This document shows, in pieces, positions 53,074 to 61,798 of a stretch of 64,000 bases of DNA. The notes under the pieces were generated by a model. The model worked only from the letters and a program-made list of their open reading frames with translations, did no database searches and was not told the DNA's origin. A program made the position numbers and the translations under genes. Source of the stretch: an uncultured Clostridia bacterium (lineage in GTDB: Bacteria > Bacillota > Clostridia > Lachnospirales > CAG-274); NCBI GenBank assembly GCA_947585865.1, contig CANPXH010000002.1:114975-178974 (forward strand), written 5' to 3'. Positions within the stretch are counted from its first letter, which is position 1. Every line of letters begins with the position of its first letter.

Positions 53074-54522
53074 ATGTTTAAGAAAATATTTACTATACTT
53101 GCGGCGGTGCTTATAATCTGCTCCACTGCTTATTGCTTTGACCTGCTGGACACAGGGGCGGCAGTTTCTCTTGAGATAAAATACAAATACGACAATAACG
53201 ACATCAGCGGCGCTAAATTTGACCTTTACAAGGTAGCCGATGTGTCTAAGTTTGTGGACTATACTCCTACGGAGCAGTTCAGCAAGTACGAGGTTTCCTA
53301 TGATATGAGGGCAGACGGAGGAAGAAGTCTTGCTCAGACTCTTGCGGCATATGCTGCTGCGGACAGCCTTTCTCCTCTGAAATCAGGGGCAACCGACGAG
53401 AACGGCGCTCTTATGTTCCCGGATCTTAAGACGGGCTTGTATCTTGTGACGGGAGCAAGCTATGAAACGGGAGGATATATATACAGCGCCGAACCGTTTC
53501 TTGTATGTCTGCCCAATTATGAGAATGATAAGTGGGTGAATGATGTTGTTGCTGTGCCTAAGATCAGCAGGACTATGGTACCGAGCAGCGGCGGCGGAGG
53601 CGGCGGTCATGTGCCCGATCCGAGAATGGATTTAGGTGTGCTTATCGTATGGAAAAACGACACGGAAGAAACAAGACCCGACAGCGTTGAAGTAGAGCTT
53701 TACAAGGGCAATAGTCTTTACAACAGACAGACAGTAGGTAAAAATGACGGCTGGCATCATACCTGGTATAATCTCCCCTACGGCGGAGGTATACAAAATA
53801 CTGCTGCAAGGAATAGCTTCTCCTACAGCCTTAGCGATCTTACCTACGGCGCAGGCTCTCCCTACGATATGGGCAATGCCAATGTGATAGGTACTGCCGG
53901 TGGCAATGTTTACTATAATATTCGGACTGTGGCAGACGCAGCGGAGGAATGGAGAGCGACCTGGGGGGATGTTCCCGAGTACTATGATTACTATGTAGTT
54001 GAGAAAAAGGTACCTGAGAACTATACGGTAGGTATAACCCGTGAGGATAATGTGTTTATCATTACGCATACTCTTAAGAAGGAAGAAGCTGCGCCGGAGC
54101 CTACTACAGAGGCGCCTACGGAAACTACGACTAAGGTTTCATCGGAAACTCCTACGGAAGAACCGTCTGAGCAATCCCCGGTGATAGCTGAACCTGTCGT
54201 GCCTGAAAATACTGAGGATACGACCTACGATCCCCTTACCGATATTTATGGCAGGGGCGGAAGAAATACATCGGGAACTACAGGCCCCGACAGACCGGGC
54301 AGAGATGACGAAAATGAACCTAATGTGCCGGGTCTTCCCGGATACACAGGCGGAACAGGCAGCCGCACAGGTGCATCCGGCAGCGGAAACGGTTTGCCGC
54401 AAACAGGCCAGCTAAAGTGGCCCGTGCCTATTATGGCTACCTCCGGCTTGCTGCTCTTCCTCTTAGGCTTTATAAGGCATAAGGAACAGGAAATTAAGCT
54501 TTCGGAAAGTGAAAATCAATAA
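53074..54522 (+). CDS. Minor pilin / LPQTG-anchored surface protein
   Basis: 482 residues. The signal peptide is residues 1-21. A first beta domain (about 25-165) has the SpaA/CnaB pattern ISGAKFDLYKVADVS and ENGALMFPDLKTGLYLVTG. A glycine run (GGGGGGH) leads to a CnaB-like domain (about 185-345) with an atypical Tyr/Gly-rich insert (GSPYDMGNANVIGT) and VEKKVPENYTVGI. A Thr/Glu/Pro-rich wall-spanning region (345-450) precedes LPQTG, a membrane span and a charged tail (KHKEQEIKLSESENQ-like). AAGGAGG sits before the ATG. It is a likely basal pilin, and the LPQTG variant may mark it for the second sortase. Confidence 0.85.
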   Translation: MFKKIFTILAAVLIICSTAYCFDLLDTGAAVSLEIKYKYDNNDISGAKFDLYKVADVSKFVDYTPTEQFSKYEVSYDMRADGGRSLAQTLAAYAAADSLSPLKSGATDENGALMFPDLKTGLYLVTGASYETGGYIYSAEPFLVCLPNYENDKWVNDVVAVPKISRTMVPSSGGGGGGHVPDPRMDLGVLIVWKNDTEETRPDSVEVELYKGNSLYNRQTVGKNDGWHHTWYNLPYGGGIQNTAARNSFSYSLSDLTYGAGSPYDMGNANVIGTAGGNVYYNIRTVADAAEEWRATWGDVPEYYDYYVVEKKVPENYTVGITREDNVFIITHTLKKEEAAPEPTTEAPTETTTKVSSETPTEEPSEQSPVIAEPVVPENTEDTTYDPLTDIYGRGGRNTSGTTGPDRPGRDDENEPNVPGLPGYTGGTGSRTGASGSGNGLPQTGQLKWPVPIMATSGLLLFLLGFIRHKEQEIKLSESENQ

Positions 54523-54530
54523 AAAATAAA

Positions 54531-54560
54531 ACAGGCATATACCTAGGGGTGTATGCCTGT
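54531..54560 (+). terminator. Hairpin after the minor pilin
   Basis: ACAGGCATA (54531-54539) with TATGCCTGT (54552-54560). The T run is weak (TATACTGT), so termination here is uncertain. Confidence 0.45.
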
Positions 54561-54567
54561 TATACTG

Positions 54568-54653
54568 TACAAAAATTAAGCGGGGCGACACTCCCGCATC
54601 TCCTAACCTCATCGAGGGGCGACGGCTGTCGGTGACCTCCTTTAATTTTTGTA
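54568..54653. other. GC-rich structured element inside an AT-rich inverted repeat
   Basis: TACAAAAATTAA (54568-54579) and TTAATTTTTGTA (54642-54653) enclose 62 GC-rich bases. These have GCGGG/CCCGC (54580-54584/54593-54597), CCTC/GAGG (54607-54610/54614-54617) and GAC-GGCT-GTC (54621-54630) hairpins, and the string GGGGCGAC occurs twice. It lies between convergent genes. It may be an elaborate bidirectional terminator or a small RNA; I recognise no family. Confidence 0.5.
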
Positions 54654-54684
54654 GTATTAATATAAATCTGTAACGATAATTTGT

Positions 54685-54996
54685 TTACTTAATTTTTTCA
54701 AAATTGCTTTTACAGTATAAAATTCTGATTATTGTAACAATTTTTGCGCTTTTATCGGGTATATAGAATATGACATAATTATCTACGGGAACACATCTTA
54801 ACTCTCTGCTTTTCCATGGACCTTTTGGATATATGGGATATCTTTCGGGCATGGTCTCAAGGCTGTTTATCATGTGTTCAATACGCCGTATCTGATTTGC
54901 TGCGGTATCGGGAGATAAAAGTATATCAGCTATATATTTATAAGTCTGCTCAATATCAAATTCTGCTTTTTCGGATATATTTATTGCGTACTTCAT
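54685..54996 (-). CDS. RelE/ParE family toxin
   Basis: 103 residues of the RelE/ParE superfamily. ISEKAEFDIEQTYKYIADILLSPDTAANQIRRIEHMINSLETMPERYPIYP is the helical hairpin. LRCVPVDNYVIFYIPDKSAKIVTIIRILYCKSN is the beta sheet, with the R-Y-type C-terminal residues. It could be an mRNA-cleaving RelE or a gyrase-targeting ParE; the sequence does not decide. It overlaps the antitoxin stop by 4 bases, the usual antitoxin-first arrangement. Confidence 0.9.
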   Translation of the reverse strand: MKYAINISEKAEFDIEQTYKYIADILLSPDTAANQIRRIEHMINSLETMPERYPIYPKGPWKSRELRCVPVDNYVIFYIPDKSAKIVTIIRILYCKSNFEKIK

Positions 54997-55310
54997 AGCT
55001 TATACTCCCTGTGAATACGGTCAAAAACTTCGCTTGCAGACTTTGTTTTTCCCTCCAGCATATTGTTATAGCCCTTTTCCAATTCGGAATTTAACTCTGC
55101 TTCCGACATATTGCTTATATCATTTAGGGATGTATAGGCATTAGGTACATTGACACTGATATCAAAGGGTATACGGCCCTCTCTTACGGATTGGCGAAGA
55201 AATATATTAAAAGCTGTTGTCATATTAAGCCCTAATATTGAGAATAACGCATCTGCCCGGGATTTAAGTTCCTTGTCAATGCGGAAACTTACGTTTGCTA
55301 AATCTGACAT
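54993..55310 (-). CDS. RelB/DinJ family antitoxin
   Basis: About 105 residues. The N-terminus (LANVSFRIDKELKSRADALFSILGLNMTTAFNIFLRQSVREGRIPFDIS) is a ribbon-helix-helix domain of the RelB/DinJ type. The remaining acidic half (NDISNMSEAELNSELEKGYNNML) should bind the toxin. ATG 55310 follows AAAGGAG. The pair is probably autoregulated at the promoter 55333-55361. Confidence 0.92.
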   Translation of the reverse strand: MSDLANVSFRIDKELKSRADALFSILGLNMTTAFNIFLRQSVREGRIPFDISVNVPNAYTSLNDISNMSEAELNSELEKGYNNMLEGKTKSASEVFDRIHREYKL

Positions 55311-55332
55311 GGGTATCACTCCTTTCTATACA

Positions 55333-55361
55333 ATTATAACAATATTATATGCAATAGTCAA
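55333..55361 (-). promoter_or_regulatory. Promoter of the toxin-antitoxin pair
   Basis: On the minus strand TTGACT (55356-55361) and TATAAT (55333-55338), spacer 17. Confidence 0.85.
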
Positions 55362-55489
55362 GCTGTTTAAACGCAAATTGCATTACATATACACGCTTTT
55401 GCAATGCGTTTAATGGTTAATTGGGCGAAGAAGTGTAACCTAATAACATAAGCACAAATCCACAAACTTAAAATCTACAGTGTGGGTAA

Positions 55490-55518
55490 TTGAATTATAG
55501 TTCATTATATGGTATAAT
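55490..55518 (+). promoter_or_regulatory. Promoter of the signal peptidase-sortase operon
   Basis: TTGAAT (55490-55495) and TATAAT (55513-55518) with a TGG just before the -10, spacer 17. Confidence 0.75.
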
Positions 55519-55561
55519 TAAAAATAAATATAAATTGTCCCGAGACAAGGGGAGGTAAATT

Positions 55562-55837
55562 ATGACTGAGAAGGAACTGAGAAAGCTGAAGAGAATAGAA
55601 ATACTGGAGTTACTGCTGGAGCAGAGCAGGGAAAACGAAAGGCTTAAGGAACAGCTTGCCGAAATGAATAAAAAGCTTGAGGATAAGGAGATCGCTATTA
55701 AAGAATCAGGCTCTATAGCCGAGGCGGCTCTTAAGCTAAGCGGCATATTTGAAGCGGCTCAAAGAGCGGCTGACCAATATTTGCAAAATCTTAAAAATCA
55801 GACCGATCAAAATAACCAAGGTGATATAGATGGCTAA
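55562..55837 (+). CDS. Small coiled-coil protein
   Basis: 91 residues, almost entirely predicted helix with heptad-like Leu/Ile spacing (residues 8-60: KLKRIEILELLLEQSRENERLKEQLAEMNKKLEDKEIAIKE), then IAEAALKLSGIFEAAQRAADQYL. There is no signal peptide or membrane span. Its stop overlaps the signal peptidase start by 8 bases, so it is co-translated with the pilus processing enzymes. I do not know a function; a cytosolic scaffold or chaperone for pilin export is one guess. GGGGAGG precedes the ATG. Confidence 0.8.
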   Translation: MTEKELRKLKRIEILELLLEQSRENERLKEQLAEMNKKLEDKEIAIKESGSIAEAALKLSGIFEAAQRAADQYLQNLKNQTDQNNQGDIDG

Positions 55838-56471
55838 GGAAAAAGAAAAAAAACAATATGAAATGCCCGGCACTGAGATAGTGGAAAAGGAGCTGAACAG
55901 GGAAAAATACCGCAAAAGGTATATGTCTGTAATGAGAAGTACGGTATATGTTCTTATTATAGTTGCCTCTGTAGCCGTTCTTGTGGCTACCCTTTGGCTC
56001 CCTGTTTTGCAGATATACGGCAGCTCTATGAATCCCACGCTCTTCGACGGCGATATTATGCTCTCCCTTAAGGGCAGCAATTATCAGATCGGCGATGTTG
56101 TCGCTTTCTATTATAACAACAAGATACTGGTAAAAAGAGTTATCGCAAGCTCGGGTCAATGGGTGGATATAGACAAATCGGGTCAGGTTTATGTTGATGG
56201 CGAGCCTATAGATGAGCCTTATGTAAGCGACCTTGCATTGGGAGAATGCGACATAAGGCTGCCTTATCAGGTTCCCGATACAAGAGTTTTCGTTATGGGC
56301 GACCACAGAAATGTGTCTATAGATTCAAGAACAAAGGCGGTCGGATGTATCGCCGATGAACAGATCGTCGGTAAGCTGGTATACAGAATTTGGCCTCTTA
56401 AGGATTTCGGCGCTGTCCAAAATATAAAATATGACAACAAGACCGAAACAACTACTCAGCCTGCCCAATAA
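55830..56471 (+). CDS. Signal peptidase I
   Basis: 213 residues. A membrane anchor lies at about residues 32-58. The catalytic Ser is in QIYGSSMNPTLFDGD (about 64-78) and the general-base Lys in NNKILVKRVIASSGQWVDI (about 97-105). VFVMGDHRNVSIDSR (box E) completes the signature. It is placed between the coiled-coil protein and the sortases, which suggests a dedicated peptidase for pilin precursors, like SipA-type pilus peptidases. The catalytic Lys is present, so it looks active. Confidence 0.94.
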   Translation: MAKEKEKKQYEMPGTEIVEKELNREKYRKRYMSVMRSTVYVLIIVASVAVLVATLWLPVLQIYGSSMNPTLFDGDIMLSLKGSNYQIGDVVAFYYNNKILVKRVIASSGQWVDIDKSGQVYVDGEPIDEPYVSDLALGECDIRLPYQVPDTRVFVMGDHRNVSIDSRTKAVGCIADEQIVGKLVYRIWPLKDFGAVQNIKYDNKTETTTQPAQ

Positions 56472-56506
56472 TTTTACAGAGTATATTGAAAATGGAATGA
56501 CGAAAT

Positions 56507-57313
56507 ATGAAAACAGATATTTACACTAAAATTTTAATAGTGATACTATTCATTGGCGTTGCTCTGATCTCTTATCCGTCTATAGCCAATTGGTGGAATA
56601 CCCTCGGTCAGTCCAAGGCTATAAGCGACTATATGGAGCAGGTATCTCAGATCGATGATGCGGAATATAAGGACATGATAAAAAAAGCCCAAGCTTTTAA
56701 TGCTAAATTGGCGGCAAAAGGCTCTTATGTGCCTCTTTCCGATGATGAAAAGCAGGAATACAACAGCTTGCTGAATATCGGCGCAGGCGGTATTATGGGA
56801 TATATCGACATACCTATACTGAGAACTACTCTTGCTGTGTACCACGGCGTTGACGAAAATGTGCTCCAGGTCGGCGCAGGTCATGTGGAAGGCACGTCTT
56901 TGCCTGTAGGCGGTCCTAATACTCACTGCGTTATCTCCGGCCACAGGGGTCTTGTGTCTGCAAGGCTTTTTACGGATCTTAACAAGCTTGTGGAAGGCGA
57001 TACATTTATGCTCCATATATTAGACGAGACCCTTACATACGAAGTGGATCAGATACTTACGGTGCTCCCGGAAGAAACTTCGGGCATAAATATCGTGCCG
57101 AATATGGATTACTGTACTCTTGTTACATGTACGCCCTACGGCATCAACACCCACAGGCTCCTTATAAGAGGCCACAGAATAGACAATGAAGACGATATTT
57201 CTCAAAGAATATCCGCCGACGCTTTGCAGGTCGATCCCGTACTTGTTGCGCCTGCTATCGCTATCCCTATTATACTTATACTTGTATTGTGGATAATTTT
57301 TAAATACAGATAG
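56507..57313 (+). CDS. Class C (pilin-polymerising) sortase
   Basis: 268 residues. An N-terminal span (8-28) and a C-terminal span (about 243-264) are typical of class C. Catalytic His in HCVISGHRGLVSARLF (about 145-152), Cys in CTLVTCTPYGINTHRLLIRGHR (about 200-220), Arg near RLLIRG. The lid-like segment before the core (LNIGAGGIMGYIDIPIL) is present, with no clear DPW/DPF lid. It should polymerise the LPETG pilin by joining it to a pilin-motif lysine. Confidence 0.93.
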   Translation: MKTDIYTKILIVILFIGVALISYPSIANWWNTLGQSKAISDYMEQVSQIDDAEYKDMIKKAQAFNAKLAAKGSYVPLSDDEKQEYNSLLNIGAGGIMGYIDIPILRTTLAVYHGVDENVLQVGAGHVEGTSLPVGGPNTHCVISGHRGLVSARLFTDLNKLVEGDTFMLHILDETLTYEVDQILTVLPEETSGINIVPNMDYCTLVTCTPYGINTHRLLIRGHRIDNEDDISQRISADALQVDPVLVAPAIAIPIILILVLWIIFKYR

Positions 57314-57324
57314 GATTGATGTTA

Positions 57325-57972
57325 ATGAAAAATAAAAAGGGCAATTTATTAATGACTGTGGGTATTATACTTATGGTCGGCGCCGCAGTGCTTACCGCAT
57401 ATAATTTACTTACGGAATATTTGGCGGGCAGGCAGTCCGAAGAGGTGCTTTATAATATGGATATCAAGGCTGCCGGCGAGAACGATATACCCTTCTACGA
57501 AATATATCCGGATATGCCTATGCCTGTTAAGGTAATAGACGGCAGGGAATACATAGGCAAGCTCTATATCGAAAAGCTGGACAGAGAGCTGCCTATACTT
57601 TCCGAGTTCTCCTATGACGGACTAAGGACCGCTCCCTGCCGCTATAAGGGCAGTATATACAAGGACGATATGATAATTGCAGGGCATAACTACAAGACCC
57701 ACTTCGGCAATTTCAGGAGCCTTACTATAGGCGATAGGGTCACATTTACAGATATGGACGGAAATGTATTTGAGTACACTATTGACGCAGTGGAAAATGT
57801 TGACGGCAGGAATATAGAGGGTATGGAGGCAGGCGACTGGGATTTGAGCTTATTTACCTGTAATTACAGGGGCGATGCCCGTGTTACTATGAGATGCAAA
57901 AGAATTATACAGCAAAAAACGGTTGATGCAGAAATGCCAACCGTTTTTTTATTTCCAAAAAATAAATGTTGA
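57325..57972 (+). CDS. Second sortase (single N-terminal span)
   Basis: About 215 residues. The N-terminal span is residues 10-30. Catalytic His in DMIIAGHNYKTHFGNFRSL, Cys in LSLFTCNYRGDARVTMRCKR, with the Arg two strands later. There is no C-terminal span, so it could be the housekeeping-type enzyme that anchors the finished pilus or the LPQTG protein to the wall. I start at ATG 57325 with AGGA 9 bases upstream. The last 25 codons run through a strong terminator-like hairpin (57914-57951), which is unusual. Confidence 0.88.
   Translation: MKNKKGNLLMTVGIILMVGAAVLTAYNLLTEYLAGRQSEEVLYNMDIKAAGENDIPFYEIYPDMPMPVKVIDGREYIGKLYIEKLDRELPILSEFSYDGLRTAPCRYKGSIYKDDMIIAGHNYKTHFGNFRSLTIGDRVTFTDMDGNVFEYTIDAVENVDGRNIEGMEAGDWDLSLFTCNYRGDARVTMRCKRIIQQKTVDAEMPTVFLFPKNKC
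57914..57951 (+). terminator. Terminator-like hairpin inside the sortase 3' end
   Basis: AAAAAACGGTTG (57914-57925) with CAACCGTTTTTTT (57938-57950) is a textbook rho-independent terminator, but the sortase frame stays open to 57972. A second inverted pair, AATAAATGTTG / CAACATTTATT, lies at 57961-57971 / 57986-57996 between the convergent genes. Confidence 0.75.
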
Positions 57973-58010
57973 GGATATTTCACCCCAACATTTATTGTAT
58001 AAATGATATA

Positions 58011-60410
58011 TCAACTTCTTAGCTGTGCTTCCAATTTTTCTTCAAGCTCGGCCAATATCTTCTTTACAGGACCGTTTACTTCATCATCGGTAAGCGTTCT
58101 GTCTTCCGCTCTGAATGAAATATTGTAGGCTACGGATTTATAGCCGCCGGGTATCTGCTTGCCCTTGAATACATCGAAAAGCTGTATGCTTTCAAGAAGC
58201 TTGCCGCCCTTAGCCTTTATTATATCCTCGATATCCTTTACTATAACGCTGTCCTTTACAAGAAGGGCAATATCTCTTGTGGTGGCGGGATATTTGGGAA
58301 GGGCTTTGTATTCCCTGTCAAATGTAGCATATTCCGCAAGCCTTTCAAAATCAATAACGGCAACATATGCCTTTGTTCCTATGCTGTAGCGTGAAGCAAC
58401 TGCAGGATGTATTTCGCCTACATAGCCTATGCTCTCGCCGTCTAAGGTAATGTCCGCCAGCCTGCCGGGATGCATGAAGGGTATGTCGCTCTTTGGAGAA
58501 TACTCTATTTTGTCTCTTATGCCAAGCACTGTGAAAAGCTCCTCCGTTACGCCCTTTATACCATAAAAATCTGTATTTCCGTACATTCCTATCGTTATCA
58601 TACGTATTTCATCGGGCAGCTCCGTAAGAGGAAGAGATTTCGGTATATATACCTTGCCTATTTCAAACAGATATGCGCTTTCGTTCCTTCTGTTGTAGTT
58701 GGTGGAAAGTGAATTGAGCATACCGTTTAATGTAACAGTCCTCATTATGCTGAAATCTTCGCCTAAAGGATTTGAAATAGTAACGGTATTTCTGAGCGGA
58801 CTGTCCGCAGGTATATCCAGCTTGTCGAACACCTTCGGGGATTCAAAGCTAAAGCATTTCGCTTCGCTTATGCCAAGACTCATCATGGTGTCGATCACTT
58901 TATCCTCGACTATTTGAGAATGTGACTTCTTACCTACCGTAGGTGTGCCTGCCGCAAGAGTCGTTTCTATATTGTCATAGCCATAGAATCTGGCGATCTC
59001 CTCTGCAAGATCCGCTTCCGATACAAGATCGGGTCTGAAGGTAGGGATTTTGGCAGTATTGCCGTCTGCCTCCACTTCCACAAGCTTAAAGAGATCTATC
59101 ATTTCCTGCTCGGAAAGATTGGTGCCCAAAAGCTTGTTTATGCTCTCTGTTGAGTAATCAACGCTCCAGCCTTCACGCTTGTTTGGATAGCAGTCCACCA
59201 TACCCTTGCATACCTCGCCGCAGCCCAGCATCTCTACAAGCTGTACCGCTCTGTTCACTGCATCAAGAGGAAGATTGGGGTCAAGACCTTTTTCGTACTT
59301 GGCGGAGGCGTCTGTTCTTAAGCCTACCTTTTTGGCTGTTATTCTTACGTTTGGACCGTTGAAGTTGGCGGACTCGAAGAGTATCGCCCTTGCGCCCTCT
59401 ATTATCTTTGAATTCTCGCCGCCCATTACGCCTGCTATGGCAACTGCCTTGTTACAGTCGGAAATAACGAGCATAGACGGATCGAGATCTCTTACCTGTC
59501 CGTCAAGAGTGGTTATCTTTTCGCCTTCCTTGGCGTTTCTTACTATTATCTTATGCTCGTCTATTGTGTCTATATCAAAGGCGTGCATGGGCTGACCCAT
59601 TTCAAGCATTACGTAGTTCGTAATATCAACTATGTTGTTTATTGGCCTTACGCCTGAGGCTGTGAGCCTGTGTCTTAGCCAAAGGGGTGAAGGGCCTATC
59701 TTTACGTTCTTGACTGCTCTTGCAATATATCTGGGGCAAAGATCGGGATTTTGTATCTCCACATCTATCATATCCGCCGTGTTTTCGTCACCCTTTTCCT
59801 CAACCTTTATATCAGGGTATTTAAAAGGCTTTCTGTAGGTAGCGGCAGCTTCTCTGGCTAAGCCTACTATACTGAAGCAGTCGGGCCTGTTGGATGTTAT
59901 CTCAAACTCTACAACATCGTCTTCCATTTCCAAAAGCTTCTTGACGTCTTCGCCTAAAGGTACCTCATCTTTAAAAATATAAATGCCGTAGTCGGGAGCT
60001 TCTGGATAGTCGTTTGTGGTAAAGCCCAATTCCTCTATGGAGCACATCATACCCTCTGATGCTACGCCTCTGAGCTTACCTTTCTTTATTTTTTCAAGAC
60101 CTGCGCCATGGTATACCGTTGCGCCTACAAGAGCAACGGGAACTATAGCGCCTACATACAGATTGGGAGCGCCTGTTACTATTTGCAAAGGCTCATCCTT
60201 GCCTATATCTACCTTTGTTACAACGAGCTTGTCGGCATCGGGATGCTTTTCTATCTCAAGCACCTTGCCCGTTACTACATTTGTGATATCCTTGGCCAGT
60301 GTTGTCACAGACTCTACCTTAGAGCCTGAAAGCGTGATCTTATCTATAAAATCCTGAGTAGTCGTGTCCAGATCCACATACTCGGATAGCCACTTCATAG
60401 GTAAATCCAT
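58011..60410 (-). CDS. pheT: Phenylalanyl-tRNA synthetase beta subunit
   Basis: 799 residues, the standard length. In order: N-terminal 35 residues (MKWLSEYVDLDTT), tRNA-binding OB domain (about 40-150; VVTGKVLEIEKHPDADKLVVTKVDIG), B3/4 editing domain (about 210-385; CPRYIARAVKNVKIGPSPLWLRHRL, EKGLDPNLP), B5 (about 405-475), a catalytic-like domain, and a ferredoxin-fold anticodon-binding end (about 705-799; YPATTRDIALLVKDSV). It forms the alpha2-beta2 enzyme with PheS. It lies 14 bases downstream of pheS and is controlled by the T-box. Confidence 0.97.
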   Translation of the reverse strand: MDLPMKWLSEYVDLDTTTQDFIDKITLSGSKVESVTTLAKDITNVVTGKVLEIEKHPDADKLVVTKVDIGKDEPLQIVTGAPNLYVGAIVPVALVGATVYHGAGLEKIKKGKLRGVASEGMMCSIEELGFTTNDYPEAPDYGIYIFKDEVPLGEDVKKLLEMEDDVVEFEITSNRPDCFSIVGLAREAAATYRKPFKYPDIKVEEKGDENTADMIDVEIQNPDLCPRYIARAVKNVKIGPSPLWLRHRLTASGVRPINNIVDITNYVMLEMGQPMHAFDIDTIDEHKIIVRNAKEGEKITTLDGQVRDLDPSMLVISDCNKAVAIAGVMGGENSKIIEGARAILFESANFNGPNVRITAKKVGLRTDASAKYEKGLDPNLPLDAVNRAVQLVEMLGCGEVCKGMVDCYPNKREGWSVDYSTESINKLLGTNLSEQEMIDLFKLVEVEADGNTAKIPTFRPDLVSEADLAEEIARFYGYDNIETTLAAGTPTVGKKSHSQIVEDKVIDTMMSLGISEAKCFSFESPKVFDKLDIPADSPLRNTVTISNPLGEDFSIMRTVTLNGMLNSLSTNYNRRNESAYLFEIGKVYIPKSLPLTELPDEIRMITIGMYGNTDFYGIKGVTEELFTVLGIRDKIEYSPKSDIPFMHPGRLADITLDGESIGYVGEIHPAVASRYSIGTKAYVAVIDFERLAEYATFDREYKALPKYPATTRDIALLVKDSVIVKDIEDIIKAKGGKLLESIQLFDVFKGKQIPGGYKSVAYNISFRAEDRTLTDDEVNGPVKKILAELEEKLEAQLRS

Positions 60411-60424
60411 TATTCAAAACCTCC

Positions 60425-61450
60425 TTAAAACTGCTTTAAAAATCTTGTGTCATTTTCAAACAACAATCTCAAGTCCGAAATAGCATACTTCTGCATAGCT
60501 ACTCTCTCAAGACCCATACCGAAGGCAAAGCCCGAATATATTTTGGGATCTATGCCGCACATCTCAAGCACCTTGGGATGTACCATACCGCAGCCTAACA
60601 CTTCTATCCAGCCGCTGTCCTTGCACACACGACAGCCTTTGCCTCCGCAGGCAAAGCAGGAAGCATCCATTTCTGCGCTGGGCTCTGTAAATGGGAAGTG
60701 GTGAGGTCTGAAACGCACCTTTGTTTCTTCGCCGAAAAGACCCTTTGCAAACTCAGCAAGCGCACCTTTAAGGTCGCCCATGGTTATTCCCTTGTCTATT
60801 ACAAGACCCTCAAGCTGGTGGAATATAGGAGAATGAGTAGCGTCTACCTCATCAGCTCTGTAAACTCTGCCCGGAGCTATTATTCTGATAGGAGGCTTCT
60901 TGTTCTCCATAACTCTTACCTGCATAGGTGATGTCTGTGTTCTCAAAAGAAAATCACCTATACCGTTTACATAAAATGTATCCTGCTCATCTCTTGCAGG
61001 GTGATCCTTGGGGATATTAAGCGCTTCAAAGTTGTAATAAGCTGTTTCAACCTCGGGGCCTTCTGCTATTTCATAGCCCATGCCTATGAATATATTTTTG
61101 ATATTGTCTATTACCTGAGTCATAGGATGCTTGTGACCAAGCTCCGTTATATTGCCGGGCATAGTAACGTCTATGGTTTCCGCTTTGAGCTTTGCTTCCT
61201 GAGCCTTTGCCGCAAGAGCTGCCTTCATTGCCTCAAGCTTGCCTTCGATATCGGCTCTTACTTCATTGGCAAGCTGGCCTATAACCGGTCTTTCCTCCTT
61301 GGAAAGTGTGCCCATGCCTTTCAATATGGCTGTAAGCTCACCTTTTTTGCCAAGGAATTCAACTCTTAGATCCTCAAGCGTCTTAAGGTCAGCGGCTTCA
61401 TTCAGCTTCTGAATAGCCTTGTCTCTTATCTGAGATAATTTCTCCTTCAT
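60425..61450 (-). CDS. pheS: Phenylalanyl-tRNA synthetase alpha subunit
   Basis: 341 residues. An N-terminal coiled coil (about 1-85; [36 protein letters not shown]) precedes the class II catalytic domain. Motif 2 is near [27 protein letters not shown], and motif 3 is [18 protein letters not shown]. The [37 protein letters not shown] stretch is the usual zinc-like insert. ATG 61450 follows AAAGGAG; earlier in-frame codons lie in the leader. Confidence 0.97.
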   Translation of the reverse strand: MKEKLSQIRDKAIQKLNEAADLKTLEDLRVEFLGKKGELTAILKGMGTLSKEERPVIGQLANEVRADIEGKLEAMKAALAAKAQEAKLKAETIDVTMPGNITELGHKHPMTQVIDNIKNIFIGMGYEIAEGPEVETAYYNFEALNIPKDHPARDEQDTFYVNGIGDFLLRTQTSPMQVRVMENKKPPIRIIAPGRVYRADEVDATHSPIFHQLEGLVIDKGITMGDLKGALAEFAKGLFGEETKVRFRPHHFPFTEPSAEMDASCFACGGKGCRVCKDSGWIEVLGCGMVHPKVLEMCGIDPKIYSGFAFGMGLERVAMQKYAISDLRLLFENDTRFLKQF

Positions 61451-61478
61451 TTTTAAACTCCTTTCAAATTTGTGCAAT

Positions 61479-61713
61479 AAAAAAATCCCTTAAAAAGGGA
61501 CGACAAATAACCGTGGTACCACCCAAATTCCTGAAAACAGGCACTCATTATGAGGAATAACGACCTCGACCGGGCTTTCCTACTGTCGGTTCAGAAAGTC
61601 AACTCCGATGGGAACTTCAACACAGCTTTATTTAAAGACTGCTTACAGCCGATGACAGTCTATCTCTGCTAAAACCACTGCGTTTACTTTCATCTTCACA
61701 GTTATTAACACTG
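61479..61713 (-). promoter_or_regulatory. T-box riboswitch of pheST
   Basis: On the minus strand the leader ends with GGGTGGTACCACGG (61511-61524), the T-box sequence that pairs with the uncharged tRNA acceptor end. It is followed by the terminator GTCCCTTTTTAAGGGATTTTTTT shape (61479-61502). Upstream are AGCAGAGATAGA (AG-bulge/Stem I region), GTTCCCATCGGAGTTGACTTTC and the antiterminator pairing parts. The specifier should be TTC for phenylalanine; I did not fix its position. It would raise pheST expression when tRNA-Phe is uncharged. Confidence 0.92.
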
Positions 61714-61719
61714 TTAAAT

Positions 61720-61748
61720 AGTATAACAATTTATATTAATATTGTCAA
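61720..61748 (-). promoter_or_regulatory. Promoter of the pheST operon
   Basis: On the minus strand TTGACA (61743-61748) and TATACT (61720-61725), spacer 17. Confidence 0.85.
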
Positions 61749-61798
61749 GAGTTTTGGCATAAATTATATATATTAGAAGCAATAACGGGGGTAATGAA

